A stretch of 64,000 bases of DNA, from the NCBI RefSeq assembly GCF_049673105.1, contig NZ_JBATXG010000006.1, positions 62,001 through 126,000 on the forward strand, given 5' to 3'. Source of the DNA: Castellaniella sp049673105. Lineage in GTDB: Bacteria > Pseudomonadota > Gammaproteobacteria > Burkholderiales > Burkholderiaceae_B. Position 1 is the first letter of the stretch. Every line of letters begins with the position of its first letter. Shown here piece after piece: positions 8,199 through 16,037 of the stretch. Made by a program: the position numbers and the translations under genes. Under the pieces are notes generated by a model, which saw only the letters and a list, made by a program, of their open reading frames with translations, did not search any database and was not told where the DNA came from.

Positions 8199-9631
8199 CA
8201 TCCTGGACGCGACGAGGCCGCCTGGGGGCCATGACGACCCTGTGCCTGGCTCTGGGGGCTTGCTCCCTGGCGCCTACCTACAATCGACCGGTGGCGCCGG
8301 TCCCGGACCAGTTCCCCCTGACGGCTGATGCCGTCAACCAGGCGGCGCTGCCGGCTTGGCGCGACGTCTTCCTGGACCCCCGCCTGCAGGCGCTGGTCGA
8401 GCTGGCCTTGAACAACAACCGTGATCTGCGCATCGCCGTCGAGCGCGTGGAAGAGGCCCGCGCCCAGTTCGGCGTTGCGCGTAGCGACCTCTTGCCCACG
8501 ATCGGGGCGCAGGGCACCGAACAAGCCTCCCACCAACCGGCCAATATGCGCAATGGCGGGGAAAGCAGTCCCGCCGTCAACCGCAGTTTTGTGGCCGGCG
8601 TGGGCATGACAACCTTCGAACTCGATTTTTTCGGTCGGGTGCGCAATCTCAGCGAATCCGCCTACCAGCAATTCCTGTCTACCGAACAGGCCCGCCGCAC
8701 CGTGCAGCTGGGCTTGATCGCGCAGACCGCCGAGGCCTATTTTGGTTTGCGTACCGCACAGTCTCTGCATGAGCTGATGGACAAGACGCTGCAAGCGCGT
8801 CAGGGGTCCCTGGACCTGGTGCAGGCGCGCTTTGACGTGGGCGTCGCATCGGACCTGGATCTGGCGCAGGCGCAGGCGCAGCTGGACTCCGTTCGGGCGG
8901 ACCTGGTGGCGGCGGAACGCGCCATGGCCCAGGCGACCAATGCCTTGCAACTGATTCTGGGTACCCCGCTGCCGAACGACCTGCCGGCGCCGCTGCCGTT
9001 TGGCCGCGATCAGTTGCTGCAGGCCATTCCCGCCGGATTGCCGTCCCAGTTGCTGGAACGCCGTCCCGACATTATTGGCGCCGAACACGGCCTGAAAGCC
9101 GCCAACGCCCAGATCGGCGCGGCGCGGGCCGCCTTTTTCCCGCGCATCAGCCTGACCGGGCTGCTGGGTTTTGCCAGCCCGGAATTGGGCGGCCTGTTTG
9201 GCGGCAGCCAGCGGTACTGGCAGTTCTCGCCGCAGATCCAGGTCCCGCTGTTCGCGGGCGGCGGGCTGAAAGGCAATCTGGACGTGGCTGAAGCACGCAA
9301 CAATATTGCGGTGGCTACTTACGAAAAAACCATTCAAACCGCCTTCCGCGAAGTCGCCGATGGTCTGGCAGGCGAGGCGACCTACAGCCGCCAGCTCGAT
9401 GCCCTGCGCGCGACGGAATCCGCAGCGCTCAGAACCCTGAAGCTGGCGGAAGTGCGCTATGAGACCGGGGTTGACAGTTTCCTGCAGGTGCAGACCGCCC
9501 AGGTCAATTTGTATGGTGTGCAGCAGCAATTCATCCAATTGGGAGCGGCTGCCCTGGCGAACCGCGTCGAGCTTTACAAGGCATTGGGCGGGGGCTGGTC
9601 GCCTGACGACCTGCCTGCAAAGGAAGGATGA
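8195..9631 (+). CDS. Outer-membrane efflux channel lipoprotein (OprM/NodT family)
   Basis: A 478-residue TolC-like outer membrane factor completing the tripartite pump. Its N-terminus is a lipoprotein signal with lipobox LGAC (Cys23), as in OprM and unlike TolC. Family motifs are APTYNRPVAPVPDQF, WRDVFLDPRLQALVELALNNNRDLRIA, and the repeated helical-barrel segments such as SLDLVQARFDVGVASDLDLAQAQ and its second copy near LRTLKLAEVRYETGVDSFLQVQ. The start overlaps the pump stop (ATGA at 8195). Its own stop overlaps the pdxJ start, so the channel and a vitamin B6 gene are linked in translation. Confident assignment to family; specificity unknown. Confidence 0.95.
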   Translation: MTSWTRRGRLGAMTTLCLALGACSLAPTYNRPVAPVPDQFPLTADAVNQAALPAWRDVFLDPRLQALVELALNNNRDLRIAVERVEEARAQFGVARSDLLPTIGAQGTEQASHQPANMRNGGESSPAVNRSFVAGVGMTTFELDFFGRVRNLSESAYQQFLSTEQARRTVQLGLIAQTAEAYFGLRTAQSLHELMDKTLQARQGSLDLVQARFDVGVASDLDLAQAQAQLDSVRADLVAAERAMAQATNALQLILGTPLPNDLPAPLPFGRDQLLQAIPAGLPSQLLERRPDIIGAEHGLKAANAQIGAARAAFFPRISLTGLLGFASPELGGLFGGSQRYWQFSPQIQVPLFAGGGLKGNLDVAEARNNIAVATYEKTIQTAFREVADGLAGEATYSRQLDALRATESAALRTLKLAEVRYETGVDSFLQVQTAQVNLYGVQQQFIQLGAAALANRVELYKALGGGWSPDDLPAKEG

Positions 9632-10356
9632 TGGAACTGGGTGTCAACATCGATCATGTGGCCACGTTGCGTCAGCAGCGGATGACCACTTATCCAGATC
9701 CCGTGCAGGCTGCGCTGCGGGCCGAAGAAGCCGGCGCCGACCTGATCACCCTGCATTTGCGGGAAGATCGGCGGCATATTCAGGATGCCGATGTCTGGGC
9801 GATCCGGCCGGTGCTGCGCACCCGCATGAATCTGGAATGCGCCATCACGCCGGAAATGCTGGACATCGCTTGCCGCGTGCAACCCCACGACGTCTGTCTG
9901 GTGCCGGAACACCGCCTGGAATTGACCACCGAAGGCGGTCTGGACGTGCTGGGCCGGTTCGACGAGGTACACGCAGCGGTGTCGCGTTTGCACGATGCCG
10001 GCATTCGGGTCTCGTTGTTCATTGACCCCGAAGCCGATCAGATCGCTGCGGCGGCGCGGGCAGGCGCGCAGATCGTTGAATTGCATACCGGGGCCTACGC
10101 CGATGCGCCGGACCCCGCTCAGCAGGCGGCTCAGCTGGAACGTCTGCGGGCTGCGATTGCGGTGGGCGTGGGCGAAGGGCTGCGCGTCAATGCCGGGCAT
10201 GGCCTGCACTACGGCAACGTCCAGCTTGTGGCGGCGCTGCCGGGCATCAGTGAACTGAATATCGGCCATGCCATCGTGGCACAGGCTGTCTTCGATGGCT
10301 GGGAACCCGCCATCCGGCAGATGAAAGCCCTGATGGTGCAGGCTGCCGGTCGCTAG
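9628..10356 (+). CDS. pdxJ: Pyridoxine 5'-phosphate synthase
   Basis: A 242-residue cytoplasmic TIM-barrel enzyme that condenses 3-amino-2-oxopropyl phosphate with 1-deoxyxylulose 5-phosphate to form pyridoxine 5'-phosphate, the last ring-closing step of the DXP-dependent B6 pathway. The N-terminus ELGVNIDHVATLRQQR, the TLHLREDRRHIQD segment, the catalytic Glu region (TPEMLDIA) and GHGLHYGNV near the C-terminus are family hallmarks. Its length matches the family (about 240). The start overlaps the efflux channel stop in ATGATG; either ATG could be used. An AAGGA-type ribosome site lies inside the end of the channel gene. The link to an efflux operon is unusual and may be only positional. Confidence 0.96.
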   Translation: MMELGVNIDHVATLRQQRMTTYPDPVQAALRAEEAGADLITLHLREDRRHIQDADVWAIRPVLRTRMNLECAITPEMLDIACRVQPHDVCLVPEHRLELTTEGGLDVLGRFDEVHAAVSRLHDAGIRVSLFIDPEADQIAAAARAGAQIVELHTGAYADAPDPAQQAAQLERLRAAIAVGVGEGLRVNAGHGLHYGNVQLVAALPGISELNIGHAIVAQAVFDGWEPAIRQMKALMVQAAGR

Positions 10357-10361
10357 CGCTG

Positions 10362-10383
10362 CGTCGGCGGCGCAGCGCCGACG
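10362..10383 (+). terminator. GC-rich hairpin after pdxJ
   Basis: CGTCGGCG (10362-10369) pairs perfectly with CGCCGACG (10376-10383) across a 6-base loop. It begins 5 bases after the pdxJ stop. There is no U-tract worth the name after it, so it may be a weak or Rho-assisted terminator or an mRNA-stabilising end for the tetR-efflux-pdxJ transcript. Confidence 0.45.
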
Positions 10384-10436
10384 TGCATTCTTGATCTCTT
10401 GAGTTCTGGCCCGATGGGCCGGCCATTAGGAGCGCC

Positions 10437-11060
10437 ATGTCCCCCGTGTTGGAATCCCCCGTTCTGGAAACTCTGTTAAGCCGCCAGTCGGTGAAATTCG
10501 TGCAGGCCCCCGGACCCGCCGAGCCGCAGTTGGACCTGATCTTGCAGGCAGCCATGCGGGCGCCGGATCATGGCGCCATCCGCCCCTGGCGCTTTGCTTT
10601 GGTGCGCGGCGCCGACGTGCCGGCTTTGGTGGATGTCGCCGTGCGTGTGGCGCTGGCCGAGGGCAAGCCTTTGCCGGATCACAAGGCGGCGAATGCCCGC
10701 AAATGGCTGGCGAAGGTCCCTCTGGTGATTCTGCTGGCCTGCCGCCCGGACCCGAATGGCCGCATCCGTGCCGAAGAAAGCCATCTGTCCGTCGCATGCG
10801 CCGTGATGAACATGCTCAATGCCGCTCACGCGCTGGGGTTCCATGGTTTCTGGAGCACCGGCATGGGTACCTATCTGGATGGTATGGGAGAAGCACTGGG
10901 CTTTGACGCCCTGGACGAACAGTTCATGGGATACCTGGCCATCGGCACACCGATCGATGCGCCGACGCCTGCACAACGGCCTGATTACCGGGCATTCGTG
11001 CGCGAATGGCGCGCGGCCAAGCCTTCCAGAATCGGGCAGTCAGGACGCGCATCGCCATGA
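10437..11060 (+). CDS. Nitroreductase-family flavoprotein (YdjA-like)
   Basis: A 207-residue FMN-dependent oxidoreductase of the small YdjA branch of the nitroreductase superfamily, expected to work as a cytoplasmic homodimer reducing nitro- or other electrophilic compounds with NAD(P)H. Recognisable are LLSRQSVKFVQAPGPAEPQLDLIL, AAMRAPDHGAIRPWRFALV (the FMN-binding start), and the late GFHGFWSTGMGTY and LGFDALDEQFMGYLAIGTP. A TAGGAGC ribosome site precedes ATG 10437. Its 3' end overlaps the convergent cueR gene by 76 bases; both frames have good family signatures up to the overlap, so the overlap appears real. Physiological substrate unknown. Confidence 0.88.
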   Translation: MSPVLESPVLETLLSRQSVKFVQAPGPAEPQLDLILQAAMRAPDHGAIRPWRFALVRGADVPALVDVAVRVALAEGKPLPDHKAANARKWLAKVPLVILLACRPDPNGRIRAEESHLSVACAVMNMLNAAHALGFHGFWSTGMGTYLDGMGEALGFDALDEQFMGYLAIGTPIDAPTPAQRPDYRAFVREWRAAKPSRIGQSGRASP

Positions 11061-11398
11061 CAGTGTTGCGCCAGGGTCCTCAAGGTATTGGCCATGCTCT
11101 GCAATAGCGCTGCCTTGGCTTCCAGGTCCTGGATGTGGGTCAGGGCCAGGCGCTTGACCTCGGCGCTGGCGCGATGACGATCGTGCCACAGGCTGATCAG
11201 GTCCGCGATCTGGGCCAGCGAAAAGCCTAGTTCCCGCGCACTGCGGATGAAACGCAAGGCATGCAGATCGGATTCGTCGTACAGGCGGTAGCCGGCGCTG
11301 CTGCGCCCCTGGGGGGTGAACAGGCCCTGGCTTTCGTAATAGCGGATCATCTTGGGCGTCAGGCCGGTTTGATCCGCGGCATCGCCGATGGTGTGCAT
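10985..11398 (-). CDS. cueR: Copper-responsive MerR-family regulator CueR
   Basis: A 137-residue MerR-family activator that senses Cu(I)/Ag(I) and remodels promoters with an overlong spacer. The winged HTH is at residues 1-70 (GDAADQTGLTPKMIRYYESQGL, then GYRLYDESDLHALRFI), followed by the dimerisation helix. The metal loop has Cys113 and Cys121 separated by seven residues (CHGDARPDC), the CueR spacing for monovalent metal, with Ser78 at the place where CueR has a Ser rather than the Cys of divalent sensors. Its ATG lies 1 base after the copA stop, so it is the second gene of a copA-cueR transcript and probably autoregulated. Its end overlaps the convergent nitroreductase gene. Confidence 0.93.
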   Translation of the reverse strand: MHTIGDAADQTGLTPKMIRYYESQGLFTPQGRSSAGYRLYDESDLHALRFIRSARELGFSLAQIADLISLWHDRHRASAEVKRLALTHIQDLEAKAALLQSMANTLRTLAQHCHGDARPDCPILEGLAARHSRTNAR

Positions 11399-11399
11399 A

Positions 11400-13667
11400 T
11401 CAGTTTCCCGTTTCCAGAGATTGAGTCTTCAAGCGCAAGGCATTGGTGACGACGAACACGCTGGACAGCGCCATCGCGCCCGCGCCCAGCATGGGCGATA
11501 GCTGTAGACCCGTCCAGGGATACAGGGCGCCCGCGGCCACGGGAATCAGGGCGGCGTTATAGGCGAAGGCCCAAAACAGGTTCTGGCCGATGTTGCGCAG
11601 GGTCTTGTGCGACAGCGTGATGGCGCGTGCGATCGATTCCAGGTCCTCGTTCATCAGCACGACATCGGCGGATTCGATGGCTACATCCGTACCGTGTCCC
11701 ATCGCGATACCGACATCCGCTGTGGCCAGGGCGGGCGCATCGTTGATGCCATCGCCTACGAAAGCCAGTGGGCCGATGGATTGCTGCAGTTCGCGCAATA
11801 GATCCGCCTTGTGTTCGGGCAGAGTTTGGGCGTGCACGATATCGATGCCCAGGTCCTGGGCTACGGCATGCGCGGCAGCTTCATGGTCGCCGGTGATCAG
11901 GGCGGTCTTCAGCCCCAGGGCGTGCAGCCGCTGGATCAGGGCGCGCGCCGAGGGCCGCAAGGTATCGGCTACCGCGACGATGCTGCTCAATTGTTCATCC
12001 CGGGCCACCAAAAATGGCGTCTTGCCGGCTTGAGCCAGGGTCTGCATGCGGTCCAGCGCGGAGGCGGACACGGGTACTCCGGCGTCTTGCATCAGGCGCA
12101 CAGACCCCATCAGGTAGCGGTGTCCCTGCACCTGAGCCCGTACCCCCGCGCCGGTGACGGCCTCGAATTGCGTGGCGTCCGGCACGGCCAGCGATTGTTC
12201 CTGGGCGCTTGAGCGGATGGCGTGGGCGATGGGGTGTTCAGAGCCGGCCTGGACAGCCGCCAAGGTCGCCAGCAGTTCGGTCGTGTCGCCGCCATCCAGC
12301 GGCAGCAGGTCCGTCAGGACGGGACGCCCCAGCGTGAGCGTGCCGGTCTTGTCGAAGGCAATCAGACGGGCATCGCGCAAGCGCTGCAGGGCGTCTCCTT
12401 GGCGAAACAGGATGCCTCGGCTGGCGGCCCGGCCGGTGGCGACCAGAATGGAAATCGGTGTGGCCAGACCCATGGCGCAGGGGCAGGCAATGATCAGCAC
12501 GGCCACCCCCGCCACCAGGGCGTGGGCGAGGGCGGGGTCCGGGCCCCAGATCCACCAGGCGGCGAAGGCCAGCGCCGCCAGCACCATCACGACCGGCACG
12601 AACCAGGCGGTCACCCGGTCGACCAGTTGCTGCACCGGCAGCTTGCCGGACTGCGCCTGTTCGACCAGGCGGATGATCTGGGCCAAGACGGTCTGGCTGC
12701 CGACTTCAGTGGCCTGCAGAATCAGACTGCCCTGCGTGTTCAGGGTGCCGCCGATCAGACGGTCGCCTGCGCGCCGGCTGGCAGGCAGCGGCTCGCCGGT
12801 GATCATGGATTCATCCACCCAGGATTCGCCTTCCAGCACGATGCCGTCCACCGGGATTTTTTCACCGGGGCGCACGCGAATCTCGTCGCCGCTGATCAGC
12901 TTGTCGAGGGGGGTTTCCGCCCAGTCGCCGTCGCGACGCACCCAGGCCGTGCGCGGCTGCAGACCCACGAGTTCGCGGATGGCGGAACCCGCCCGGCCTT
13001 TGGCTCGGGATTCCAGCCAGCGACCCAGCAGGATCAAGGTCGCGACCACGGCGGCAGCTTCGAAATACAGGTGCCGGGAGGCGGCGGGGAAGATCGTCGG
13101 CGCCAGCGTCACCAAAGTGGAGTACAGCCAGGCGCTGCCGGCCCCCAGGGCCACCAGGGTGTTCATGTCCGGGCCGCCGTGCGCCAGAGCCTTGAAGCCG
13201 CGCGTGAAGAAACTGCGGCCCGGCCCGGCCAGCACCGCCGTGGTCAGCACGAGCTGCAGCCAGGCCAGCGTCTGGGCGGGGATGGTTTCCTGAATCAGGT
13301 GATGCAGGGCGGGAATCAGGTGTCCGCCCATTTCCAGCACGAACACAGGCAGGGTCAGGATCGCTGCCCAGGCAAAGCGCCGTCCTGCCAAGGCGTCTTC
13401 AGCCGTCATGTCGTCTGCCGCGGCAGGCTGCTCGGTGTCGATGATCTGAGCCTCGTAGCCGCGCTTGCTGACGGCGGCCAGCAGCGCTTGGGGGTCGGCC
13501 CCTTCGGGACCCAGGGCAACAAGCGCTCGGTGCGTTGCCAGGTTGACGCTGGCTTCGGTCACGCCTGGCACGGCTTTAAGCGCGGTTTCAACACGTCGCA
13601 CACACGAGGCGCAGGTCATGCCTTCGATGTGCAGATCGAGGCTGAGGGGGAGGGAATGAGTGCTCAT
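11400..13667 (-). CDS. copA: Copper-exporting P1B-type ATPase
   Basis: A 755-residue inner-membrane pump that exports Cu(I) from the cytoplasm. In order: one N-terminal heavy-metal domain with GMTCASC (residues about 10-75), eight predicted membrane helices, the actuator loop (GEKIPVDGIV, then SMITGEPLP), the metal-site CPC in ACPCAMGLATP near residue 395, the phosphorylated Asp in DKTGTLT near residue 440, SEHPIAHAI, and the hinge GDGINDAPALA. I favour ATG 13667 over an in-frame ATG at 13685, because the predicted CueR promoter would start transcription near 13690 and the longer form would have almost no leader. It is cotranscribed with cueR and divergent from copZ. Confidence 0.95.
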   Translation of the reverse strand: MSTHSLPLSLDLHIEGMTCASCVRRVETALKAVPGVTEASVNLATHRALVALGPEGADPQALLAAVSKRGYEAQIIDTEQPAAADDMTAEDALAGRRFAWAAILTLPVFVLEMGGHLIPALHHLIQETIPAQTLAWLQLVLTTAVLAGPGRSFFTRGFKALAHGGPDMNTLVALGAGSAWLYSTLVTLAPTIFPAASRHLYFEAAAVVATLILLGRWLESRAKGRAGSAIRELVGLQPRTAWVRRDGDWAETPLDKLISGDEIRVRPGEKIPVDGIVLEGESWVDESMITGEPLPASRRAGDRLIGGTLNTQGSLILQATEVGSQTVLAQIIRLVEQAQSGKLPVQQLVDRVTAWFVPVVMVLAALAFAAWWIWGPDPALAHALVAGVAVLIIACPCAMGLATPISILVATGRAASRGILFRQGDALQRLRDARLIAFDKTGTLTLGRPVLTDLLPLDGGDTTELLATLAAVQAGSEHPIAHAIRSSAQEQSLAVPDATQFEAVTGAGVRAQVQGHRYLMGSVRLMQDAGVPVSASALDRMQTLAQAGKTPFLVARDEQLSSIVAVADTLRPSARALIQRLHALGLKTALITGDHEAAAHAVAQDLGIDIVHAQTLPEHKADLLRELQQSIGPLAFVGDGINDAPALATADVGIAMGHGTDVAIESADVVLMNEDLESIARAITLSHKTLRNIGQNLFWAFAYNAALIPVAAGALYPWTGLQLSPMLGAGAMALSSVFVVTNALRLKTQSLETGN

Positions 13668-13697
13668 AATAGGACTCTTGATCATGATGATGATTGT

Positions 13698-13730
13698 ATG
13701 ATCAAGCTTGACCTTATGGTAAGGTCAAGC
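13698..13730 (-). promoter_or_regulatory. CueR-type copA promoter with 25-bp palindromic operator
   Basis: Bases 13706-13730 form a dyad with 11-bp perfect arms (GCTTGACCTTA and its complement) around a 3-bp centre. Read leftward, TTGACC (plus 13723-13728) and GATCAT (plus 13698-13703) are separated by 19 bases. The 19-bp spacer with an inverted repeat filling it is the signature of MerR-family activated promoters, and ACCTT...AAGGT arms match the CueR type. It should drive copA-cueR. The symmetric operator could also affect rightward transcription. Confidence 0.75.
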
Positions 13731-13742
13731 ACGAATGTGCAC

Positions 13743-13773
13743 TTGAGCTTACCATCGTGTCAGGGTTTAAGAT
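13743..13773 (+). promoter_or_regulatory. Candidate MerR-type promoter of copZ
   Basis: TTGAGC (13743-13748) and TAAGAT (13768-13773) are separated by 19 bases, again the long spacer of MerR-family targets. The spacer contains TTACC and GGGTTT, which only loosely resembles the CueR dyad seen at 13706-13730. Transcription would start about 13780, giving a 20-base leader before the copZ ATG at 13801. Less certain than the copA promoter because the dyad is degenerate. Confidence 0.45.
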
Positions 13774-13800
13774 GCTCTTATCTTTCATCTGGAGCTTTTC

Positions 13801-14001
13801 ATGGAAACCGCCTTTCTCGTATCCGACATGACCTGCAATCATTGCGTGCAGACCATCACCAAAGCCGTCCAGGCCGTTGCGCCTGACGCGCAGGTTTCCA
13901 CGGACCTGAACGCTCGCCGGGTCGTCATCGCGTCGACGGTCGCTGCCGACGTGCTGCGGGCCGCCATCGTCGACGAGGGCTACGACGTTCAAGCTGCCTG
14001 A
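13801..14001 (+). CDS. copZ: Copper chaperone CopZ (heavy-metal-associated domain)
   Basis: A 66-residue protein that is a single HMA domain with the ferredoxin-like fold and metal loop MTCNHC (Cys12, Cys15). It should carry Cu(I) in the cytoplasm and pass it to the N-terminal domain of CopA or to CueR. Length and motif match CopZ/Atx1-type chaperones; VAPDAQVSTDLNARRVVI and GYDVQ are the usual beta-strand pattern. A TGGAGC ribosome site lies before ATG 13801. It is divergent from copA and 12 bases upstream of a disulfide flavoprotein, suggesting a two-gene copper-induced operon. Confidence 0.93.
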   Translation: METAFLVSDMTCNHCVQTITKAVQAVAPDAQVSTDLNARRVVIASTVAADVLRAAIVDEGYDVQAA

Positions 14002-14013
14002 GCGGAGACTGCC

Positions 14014-15405
14014 ATGCATCAGCGTATCGAATGTGACGTCGCCATCATCGGCGCGGGGTCGGCGGGTTTGCCGGCGTACCGCGAGACCATCAAAGCGGGC
14101 TTGAAACCCCTGCTGATCGAGAGCGGCCCGCATGGCACCATGTGCGCCCGGGTGGGGTGTATGCCGTCCAAGCTGCTGATCGCTGCCGCCGAGGCGGCCC
14201 ATGCGATTCGTCACGCGCCCGGGTTCGGTGTCGGAGCGACCGGCGCCGTGCAGGTGGACGGGGTGGCGGTCATGGACCGCGTGCGACGTGAGCGGGATCG
14301 TTTCGTGGGATTCGTGGTGGATGATGTCCAGGCCATGCCGCCCGAACATCGTCTGGATGCCCGTGTGGAATTCCTGCGCGATGGTGTGCTGCAAAGCGAC
14401 CAGGGGCATGAAATCCATGCCTCGCGCATCATCATCGCCACCGGCACCCAGCCCGTGGTGCCGGATATCTACCAGTCCCTGGGCGATCTGGCCATCGTCA
14501 ACGATGATGTCTTCGATTGGCGGGATTTGCCGCGCAGCGTATTGCTGGTTGGCTCCGGTGTGATCGGTGTCGAACTGGGGCTGGCCCTGGCGCGCCTGGG
14601 GGTGCGTGTGCGCGTGCTGAACCGTTCGGCCAGCTTTGCCCACCTGTCCGACCCCGCCGTGCGCGAGGCCGCCGTGGCGCTGCTGGCGCCGGAACTCAAT
14701 CTGGTGCGTCATGCCCAGGTCAGCAGCGTGCGGCGGGATGGCGATCAGGCGGTGGTCGGCTGGACGGTGGGCGAGGGTCCCGAAACCCAAGAGCGCTTCG
14801 ATCATGTGCTGCTGACGGCAGGGCGCCGACCTGTGCTGGCGTCCCTGCATCTGGAACGCACCAGTATGTCGCTGGACGAACGAGGCATGCCCCGGATCGA
14901 CCCGGCGACGCTGCAGGTGCGCGGGCAGCCTGTGTTTCTGGCCGGCGACGTCACCGGGCGGCATGCGATTCAGCACGAGGCATCGGACGATGGCCGCTTG
15001 GCAGGCCGCAACGCGGCAGCCTGGCCGGATGTGCAGGCGCCGTCGCGCCGGGCGGCGATGGCCGTGGTATTCAGCAATCCGCAGATCATGCAGGTGGGTG
15101 GGGGCTTTGGCGCCTGCGATCCTGATACCGTGGCGATTGGCGAGGTCGACTGGACCCGTCAAGGGCGCTCGCGCGTCATGCTGCGCAATCAGGGTCTGCT
15201 GCACGTATATATGCGGCGCGCCGACCAGCGTTTCCTGGGGGCTGAAATGGTCGGCCCGGATGCCGAACACGTGGCGCATCTGCTGGCATGGGCCTTGCAG
15301 ATGGAATTGACGGTGCCGCAGATGCTGGCCTTGCCGTTCTATCACCCGACCATCGAAGAAGGCATTCGCACGGCGCTGCGCGACGCCTTGCGTCAGTCGG
15401 CTTAG
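14014..15405 (+). CDS. Pyridine nucleotide-disulfide oxidoreductase, dihydrolipoamide dehydrogenase-like, in copper cluster
   Basis: A 463-residue class I flavin disulfide reductase. FAD-binding GAGSAG is at residues 13-18; the redox-active pair is Cys44 and Cys49 in CARVGC; an NAD(P)H Rossmann site is VLLVGSGVIGVELGLALARLG; a second FAD contact is in VFLAGDVTG; the C-terminal catalytic pair is His444 and Glu449 in HPTIEE. It lacks a lipoyl domain and is far from any E1/E2 partner, while the pyruvate dehydrogenase E3 is encoded separately at 25810. It follows copZ by 12 bases, so a role in keeping copper or thiols reduced is plausible by context (compare RclA and mercuric reductase), but unproven. 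Its TAG overlaps the convergent sco stop. Confidence 0.85.
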   Translation: MHQRIECDVAIIGAGSAGLPAYRETIKAGLKPLLIESGPHGTMCARVGCMPSKLLIAAAEAAHAIRHAPGFGVGATGAVQVDGVAVMDRVRRERDRFVGFVVDDVQAMPPEHRLDARVEFLRDGVLQSDQGHEIHASRIIIATGTQPVVPDIYQSLGDLAIVNDDVFDWRDLPRSVLLVGSGVIGVELGLALARLGVRVRVLNRSASFAHLSDPAVREAAVALLAPELNLVRHAQVSSVRRDGDQAVVGWTVGEGPETQERFDHVLLTAGRRPVLASLHLERTSMSLDERGMPRIDPATLQVRGQPVFLAGDVTGRHAIQHEASDDGRLAGRNAAAWPDVQAPSRRAAMAVVFSNPQIMQVGGGFGACDPDTVAIGEVDWTRQGRSRVMLRNQGLLHVYMRRADQRFLGAEMVGPDAEHVAHLLAWALQMELTVPQMLALPFYHPTIEEGIRTALRDALRQSA

Positions 15406-16031
15406 CGCAGCAGCGGTTGGATGGCGGCGAGCAGGTCTTCCTGCGATTCGCCATCCGCTGCCAGCCAGACGGCCTTGCCCTGCTGGTCAAAGGCGTAGAT
15501 GCCTCGGCTGTGGGCGACCTCGTAGGACGCCTCGGGGTGTGCGGGGTCGGGCGCTTCGATCTGATAGGCCACCCGATAGCGGCGGGCCAGGGCGGCAATG
15601 GCGGATTCGTCGCCCGTCAGGCCGATGGCATGGCGGTCGAACTGATCCACATAGGCTTGCAGGATATCCGGGGTGTCCCGGTGCGGGTCGACACTGACGA
15701 ACAGGATGCGGACCTGGTCCGCCTTGGCCCCCAGGGATTCCGTCACCTGAGCCAGTTGGGCCATGGTGGTGGGACAGATATCGGGGCAGCTGGCGTAACC
15801 GAAGAACATCAACACGATCTTGCCGGCAAAGGCCTGCTGGGTGACGGTGACATCGCCCGCGCCTTGCAGCTTGAACTGCAGGTCCGGCAGGAAGCCGCGC
15901 ACCGGATGCACGGCGGCCAGCGCCAGACTCAGGCCGCCCGCCCACAGAGCCAGCGCAGCCAGCAGACGCCGGGCGAAGCCCCTGCCCGTTGGGCGTGAGC
16001 GGCCCGCAGGCCGCGATTGTTTGCCGCTCAA
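15402..16031 (-). CDS. SCO1/SenC-family copper chaperone for cytochrome c oxidase; start uncertain
   Basis: A thioredoxin-fold periplasmic protein with the copper site CPDIC (CxxxC) after VLMFFGYAS, and the distal ligand His in EVAHSRGIYAFD. Sco proteins deliver copper to the CuA site of oxidase. A hydrophobic stretch LLAALALWAGGLSLALA acts as signal or anchor. I start it at TTG 16031, which has AAGG 5 bases upstream; an in-frame ATG at 16130 overlaps the prlC stop (TAATG) but would translate through the structured repeat at 16038-16119, adding 33 residues unlike Sco proteins. No ATG, GTG or TTG lies closer to the signal. Transcribed after prlC and convergent with the copper-cluster flavoprotein. 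Confidence 0.82.
   Translation of the reverse strand: MSGKQSRPAGRSRPTGRGFARRLLAALALWAGGLSLALAAVHPVRGFLPDLQFKLQGAGDVTVTQQAFAGKIVLMFFGYASCPDICPTTMAQLAQVTESLGAKADQVRILFVSVDPHRDTPDILQAYVDQFDRHAIGLTGDESAIAALARRYRVAYQIEAPDPAHPEASYEVAHSRGIYAFDQQGKAVWLAADGESQEDLLAAIQPLLR
15996..16030. repeat. Inverted repeat (8-bp arms) near the sco start
   Basis: TGAGCGGC (15996-16003) and GCCGCTCA (16023-16030) are exact complements with a 19-base GC-rich loop. It directly abuts the structured repeat copy that begins at 16038 and may be a further module of it. It lies inside the predicted N-terminal codons of sco, which is one reason the sco start is doubtful. Confidence 0.55.
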
Positions 16032-16037
16032 GAAGGC

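Noticed and set aside
12222..13886. Plus-strand open frame of about 550 codons opposite copA
   Set aside because: It has no recognisable domain and lies opposite a complete CopA; it would also run through the copper operator region.
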